Of a DNA stretch of 64,000 nucleotides, positions 61,249 through 64,000 are shown piece by piece. The notes under the pieces are model-generated. The model saw only the letters and a program-made list of their open reading frames with translations. It was not told where the DNA came from and searched no databases. Every line of letters starts with the position of its first letter. Within the stretch, counting starts at the first letter, position 1. The position numbers were made by a program, and so were the translations under genes. Source of the DNA: Anaerolinea sp. (GTDB taxonomy: Bacteria; Chloroflexota; Anaerolineae; Anaerolineales; Anaerolineaceae); the NCBI GenBank assembly GCA_029975055.1, contig JARKPU010000013.1:124001-188000 (forward strand), read 5' to 3'.

Positions 61249-61692
61249 ATGGCAGATGAAAACGCATTTGAGCAGAAGCCTGACGGCGAGATGGTTCAGA
61301 TCTGGACGGGCTGCGCCGTGGCCGTTGAACTGGTTTACCAGGATGGCAGCCGCGAAAAGCTGGCTTTTCAGATCGTGCCAGATCATCTTTCGGATTTCTC
61401 GCAGGGTTACCTTGGGGAGGGAACGCGCCTTGCCCAGGCGCTGCTCGGCCGCCGGGCTGGTGAGCGGTTGGCTTATCAGGCCGATGACATTGCCGAGGTG
61501 GTCATCCTGGGCGCGCGGTTGGCTGAGAGCGGCCCAGATGAGAGCGTGGCGGCGCGGCGTGAAGCCAGCATGAAAAAGGCGCTGCGCCAATCCGAACTGG
61601 CCAACCTGATCGCTTTCGCGGCGTCTTTCAATAGCAAATGGGGCGACTACGACCCCAAATCGCTGACAGATGAATGGGAAAAAGAGGACTGA
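61249..61692 (+). CDS. GreA/GreB C-terminal-domain-like protein
   Basis: 147 residues from ATG 61249. VELVYQDGSREKLAFQIVPDHLSDF, GEGTRLAQALLGRRAGERLAYQ and AEVVILG match the FKBP-like C-terminal domain of transcript-cleavage factors GreA/GreB. The N-terminal coiled coil of Gre factors is missing; instead a short helix (SMKKALRQSELANLIAF) closes the chain. Role unknown, and binding to RNA polymerase is only an inference. Just before the GH4 gene by 15 nt. Confidence 0.65.
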   Translation: MADENAFEQKPDGEMVQIWTGCAVAVELVYQDGSREKLAFQIVPDHLSDFSQGYLGEGTRLAQALLGRRAGERLAYQADDIAEVVILGARLAESGPDESVAARREASMKKALRQSELANLIAFAASFNSKWGDYDPKSLTDEWEKED

Positions 61693-61707
61693 GGAGAAGA
61701 TGAGTTT

Positions 61708-63099
61708 ATGAGCCGGGTAAAGGTGACGGTTATTGGCGCAGGCAGCGCGAGTTTTGGCCTGAATACGCTGGGCGCTTTGATGCGCAGCGCGAAGCTGCGC
61801 GGAAGCGAGATTGCCCTGGTGGACCGCAACGCCGAAACGCTGGAAGTGGTCCGCAGGCTGGCTGAACGCCTGAACCGTGAATGGGACGCAGAGATGAAGA
61901 TCTCGGCCTATCCACATCACCGGGCTGCGCTGCCGGGCACGCATTTCGTGGTGTCGGCCATCGAAGTACCCCCGCGTGAAAAGCTTTGGCGCATGGATTA
62001 CGAGATCACCTTGCGCCACGGGGTGCGCCAGCCCTATGCCGAGAACGGCGGGCCGGGCGGTTTTGCCCATGCCGCGCGGAATATTCTACCGGTGCTGGAG
62101 ATCGCTCACGATATGGAGCAGGATTGCCCCGATGCCTGGTTCATCAACTTCAGCAACCCCATGGTGCGCGTCTGCGATGCCATCCACCGTTACAGCAAAG
62201 TGAAGGTGATCGGCCTGTGCCACCAGATTCATGCCGGGTATGCCATCCTCGGCTACCTGCTGGCAGAGCGGCTGGGCATTCGGGTTCCTGAGGGGCCGAT
62301 CAGCACGCATGCCGACCCGAAGTATTGGAAGGCCATGGGGCAGCTTGCCCGCCAGGCCGAGGAAAAGCTGGTCGTAAAAGCGGCGGGCTTGAATCACTTC
62401 ACCTGGATGCTGGACATCCGCGAGAAGCAGACCGGTGAAGACCTTTACCCGCTGCTTGCCGATGCGTGGAGGCGGGCCGACCCGAAGGTTGAACCGCTCA
62501 CCCGGCGCGTCTTCGAGGCATTTGGCTGCATGCCGGTGCCCGGAGATGAGCATCTGGATGAATACCTGCCCTGGTGCAGCGACCCAGTCACCCGCCCGTG
62601 GGAGAAATTCGACCTGAGCCTGTACGACTGGGACGGGCGAGAACGCAACCGGGATGAAGGCCTGGAGGTGATGCGCCAGATGGGCGCCGGAACCCGCGAT
62701 GTTTCTCCGCTCAAAGAGGCTGGGAGCGAAGGCGCGCTGGAGGTGATCGAAGCGATTTCGGGCGCTGAGGATTTGTATCATCTGGCGGTGAACCTGCCCA
62801 ACCAGGGGCAGGTGGCGAACCTTCCGCTGGGGAGCATCGTGGAAACGCCATGTGTGTTGAGCGGGATGGGGGCGCTGCCGGTGACGATGGGCGCCCTACC
62901 AGAGGGAGCAGCTGAGCTTTGCCGGCGTGAGCTGGCGGTGGTGAAGCTGTGCGTCGATTCGGTGGTGGAAGGCAGCCGCCAAAAGGCTCTGCAATGCCTG
63001 CTGCTCGACCCGGTGATCACCGACCTGGATGCCGCCGAGCAAATCCTGGACGATTACCTGACCACCTACAGGGAATACCTGCCGACTTTCTGGAAATAA
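61708..63099 (+). CDS. GH4 family glycosidase (alpha-galactosidase/alpha-glucuronidase type)
   Basis: 463 residues of the NAD- and Mn-dependent family 4. GAGSASFG (10-17) binds NAD, NFSNPM with N150, GLCHQ with metal-ligand C171, and GLNHFTWML follow. GH4 enzymes cleave alpha- or beta-glycosides, or 6-phospho-glycosides, through a redox step at C3. The exact sugar is not shown by the residues; an alpha-galactosidase-like role is attractive given galK but not shown. ATG 61708 is preferred. It ends at a hairpin that mainly serves the next gene. Confidence 0.92.
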   Translation: MSRVKVTVIGAGSASFGLNTLGALMRSAKLRGSEIALVDRNAETLEVVRRLAERLNREWDAEMKISAYPHHRAALPGTHFVVSAIEVPPREKLWRMDYEITLRHGVRQPYAENGGPGGFAHAARNILPVLEIAHDMEQDCPDAWFINFSNPMVRVCDAIHRYSKVKVIGLCHQIHAGYAILGYLLAERLGIRVPEGPISTHADPKYWKAMGQLARQAEEKLVVKAAGLNHFTWMLDIREKQTGEDLYPLLADAWRRADPKVEPLTRRVFEAFGCMPVPGDEHLDEYLPWCSDPVTRPWEKFDLSLYDWDGRERNRDEGLEVMRQMGAGTRDVSPLKEAGSEGALEVIEAISGAEDLYHLAVNLPNQGQVANLPLGSIVETPCVLSGMGALPVTMGALPEGAAELCRRELAVVKLCVDSVVEGSRQKALQCLLLDPVITDLDAAEQILDDYLTTYREYLPTFWK

Positions 63100-63140
63100 A
63101 AAAAGGGGACGCGCAGCCGGCACACGAGGCTGCGCGTCCC
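63097..63140 (-). terminator. Terminator for the KDG kinase gene (minus strand)
   Basis: 13-bp stem, arms 63106-63118 and 63128-63140, loop GGCACACGA. On the minus strand the stem is followed by a T-run (63104-63097). It is weaker on the plus strand, where only TCGTTT follows. Confidence 0.85.
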
Positions 63141-63151
63141 TCGTTTGCGGG

Positions 63152-64000
63152 TTAGCGTGAAACGCGCCCTGAGGCATCGCCTGCCATCAGCGCTTCCACT
63201 TCGGCTTTGGAAACCACGTTGAAGTCTCCCAGGATGGAGTGCTTCAAGCAGGAGGCCGCCACGGCAAACCGCAAGGCGTAATCGCCGTCGCCGGGTTTCG
63301 CGCGCAGGGCGTAGATCAAACCGCCGGCAAATGCGTCTCCGCCCCCCACGCGGTCAACAATCGGGAGGATATCGTAGGTCGGGGCGGTGAAGAACTCGCC
63401 GCTGCGCTGCCAGAGCACGCCAGACCAGGTATTGTGGCTGGCCGAAAGCGAACCGCGCAGGGTGATGGCAATGCTTTGCAGCCGCTGGAAACGCCCGGCG
63501 AGCTGCTCGGCCACGTAGCGATACGCTCCGGCCGAAACCTTGCCCGATTGCACATCGACCTCCGGCGCTTTGATGCCAAAGACCTTTTCGGCATCTTCTT
63601 CGTTGCCCACAGCGATGTCGCACAACTCGACCAGGCCCGGCATCACCTCGGCGGCGCTCTTGCCCCACTTCCACAGGTTCTTGCGGTAGTTCAGGTCGCA
63701 TGAGATGGTGAGTCCCTTGGCGCGCGCGGCCCGGGCGGCTTCCAGGCAGGTCTCGGCTGCCCCTTGAGAGATGGCCGGCGTGATGCCGGTGAAGTGGAAC
63801 CAATCGGCCCCTTCGAAGGCGGCATCCCAGTCGATCATGCCGGGCTGGATCGTCGCCAGGCTGGAATGGGCGCGGTCGTAGATCACCTTCGAACCGCGCT
63901 GAGCGGCGCCGTTCTCGCAGAAGTAGATGCCCAGGCGGTCGCCGCCGCGCGCCACCGCCGAAAGATCGACATTATACTGGCGCAGATACGCCATGCACGC
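63152..64000 (-). CDS. kdgK: 2-keto-3-deoxygluconate kinase-type PfkB kinase, 5' end outside window
   Basis: The reading frame continues through the right edge, so about 60 N-terminal residues are missing. The visible 283 codons match KDG kinases: LRQYNVDLSAVARGGDRLGIYFCENG near the start, then ISCDLNYRKNLWKW with the substrate-binding Arg/Lys residues, VGNEEDAEKVFGI, ITLRGSLSAS and GGGDAFAGGLIYALRAK with the catalytic Asp in GGGD. It would phosphorylate 2-keto-3-deoxygluconate to KDPG, the substrate of the aldolase at 55693. The substrate is predicted from the family. Confidence 0.88.
   Translation of the reverse strand, partial: ACMAYLRQYNVDLSAVARGGDRLGIYFCENGAAQRGSKVIYDRAHSSLATIQPGMIDWDAAFEGADWFHFTGITPAISQGAAETCLEAARAARAKGLTISCDLNYRKNLWKWGKSAAEVMPGLVELCDIAVGNEEDAEKVFGIKAPEVDVQSGKVSAGAYRYVAEQLAGRFQRLQSIAITLRGSLSASHNTWSGVLWQRSGEFFTAPTYDILPIVDRVGGGDAFAGGLIYALRAKPGDGDYALRFAVAASCLKHSILGDFNVVSKAEVEALMAGDASGRVSR

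Noticed and set aside
61180..62070. N-terminal extension of the DinB frame
   Set aside because: The upstream 300 codons are the reverse complement of the GreA/B-C-like and GH4 genes. A good ribosome-binding site marks ATG 61179.

Overview
The window is a high-GC bacterial chromosome segment, most likely from the Chloroflexota, class Anaerolineae. That placement is an inference from gene content: a fused glyA-gcvT gene, an asp23-fakA-degV-recG-coaD block running away from rpmB, a cytosolic kinase with a propeller tail, and a large sugar-catabolic section with many uroporphyrinogen-decarboxylase-like proteins. No rRNA, tRNA, CRISPR array, transposase or phage gene was seen. Genes are tightly packed and most convergent gene pairs share one hairpin terminator.

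Bases 1-30,000 are mostly housekeeping and signalling. After a cut short-chain dehydrogenase and a DUF503 gene come folC and lon. A minus-strand group follows (asp23, fakA, a degV/fakB-like gene, recG, coaD and a coiled-coil gene), facing rpmB. Next are rpe with a membrane Ser/Thr kinase, a Ca2+/H+ antiporter with an SH3-like protein and a DUF971 protein, a DUF362 protein and purB. A compact signalling operon (about 18.35-24.18 kb) encodes a Ser/Thr kinase with an eight-repeat beta-propeller, a PP2C phosphatase, a J-domain/von Willebrand A protein, a zinc-ribbon/FHA protein, a small unknown protein and an OmpR-type response regulator. Thioredoxin, an aminotransferase and the glyA-gcvT fusion follow, the last behind an unusual leader.

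From about 31 kb to the right edge most genes belong to carbohydrate use. They include five URO-D-fold proteins, galactokinase, two mutarotase-like proteins, an RraA-like protein, an esterase-like hydrolase, a LacD-type class I aldolase overlapping a GatZ/KbaZ-type subunit, a Gfo/Idh/MocA dehydrogenase, two xylose-isomerase-like TIM barrels, an SDR, a zinc dehydrogenase, GH130 and GH32 enzymes, KDPG aldolase, a class II aldolase, two PfkB kinases, a fucose-isomerase-like protein, an NAD-dependent epimerase and a GH4 glycosidase. ClpP, a DUF1684 protein, a queuosine-precursor-type transporter, an MFS transporter, DinB and a GreA/GreB-C-like protein are interspersed.

The catabolic genes form several short operons: 34356-31141 (-), 34495-37406 (+), 39763-37403 (-), 40000-45138 (+), 51280-45182 (-) and 60588-56365 (-). 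Together they could release sugars from glycosides, isomerise, oxidise or phosphorylate them, and cleave the products to trioses and pyruvate. The substrate cannot be read from the sequence. No dedicated regulator and no ABC or PTS transporter is encoded here; the only transporter candidate is one MFS protein. The most interesting parts are the URO-D-rich sugar island, the kinase/FHA/J-vWA operon, and the glyA-gcvT fusion with its leader.
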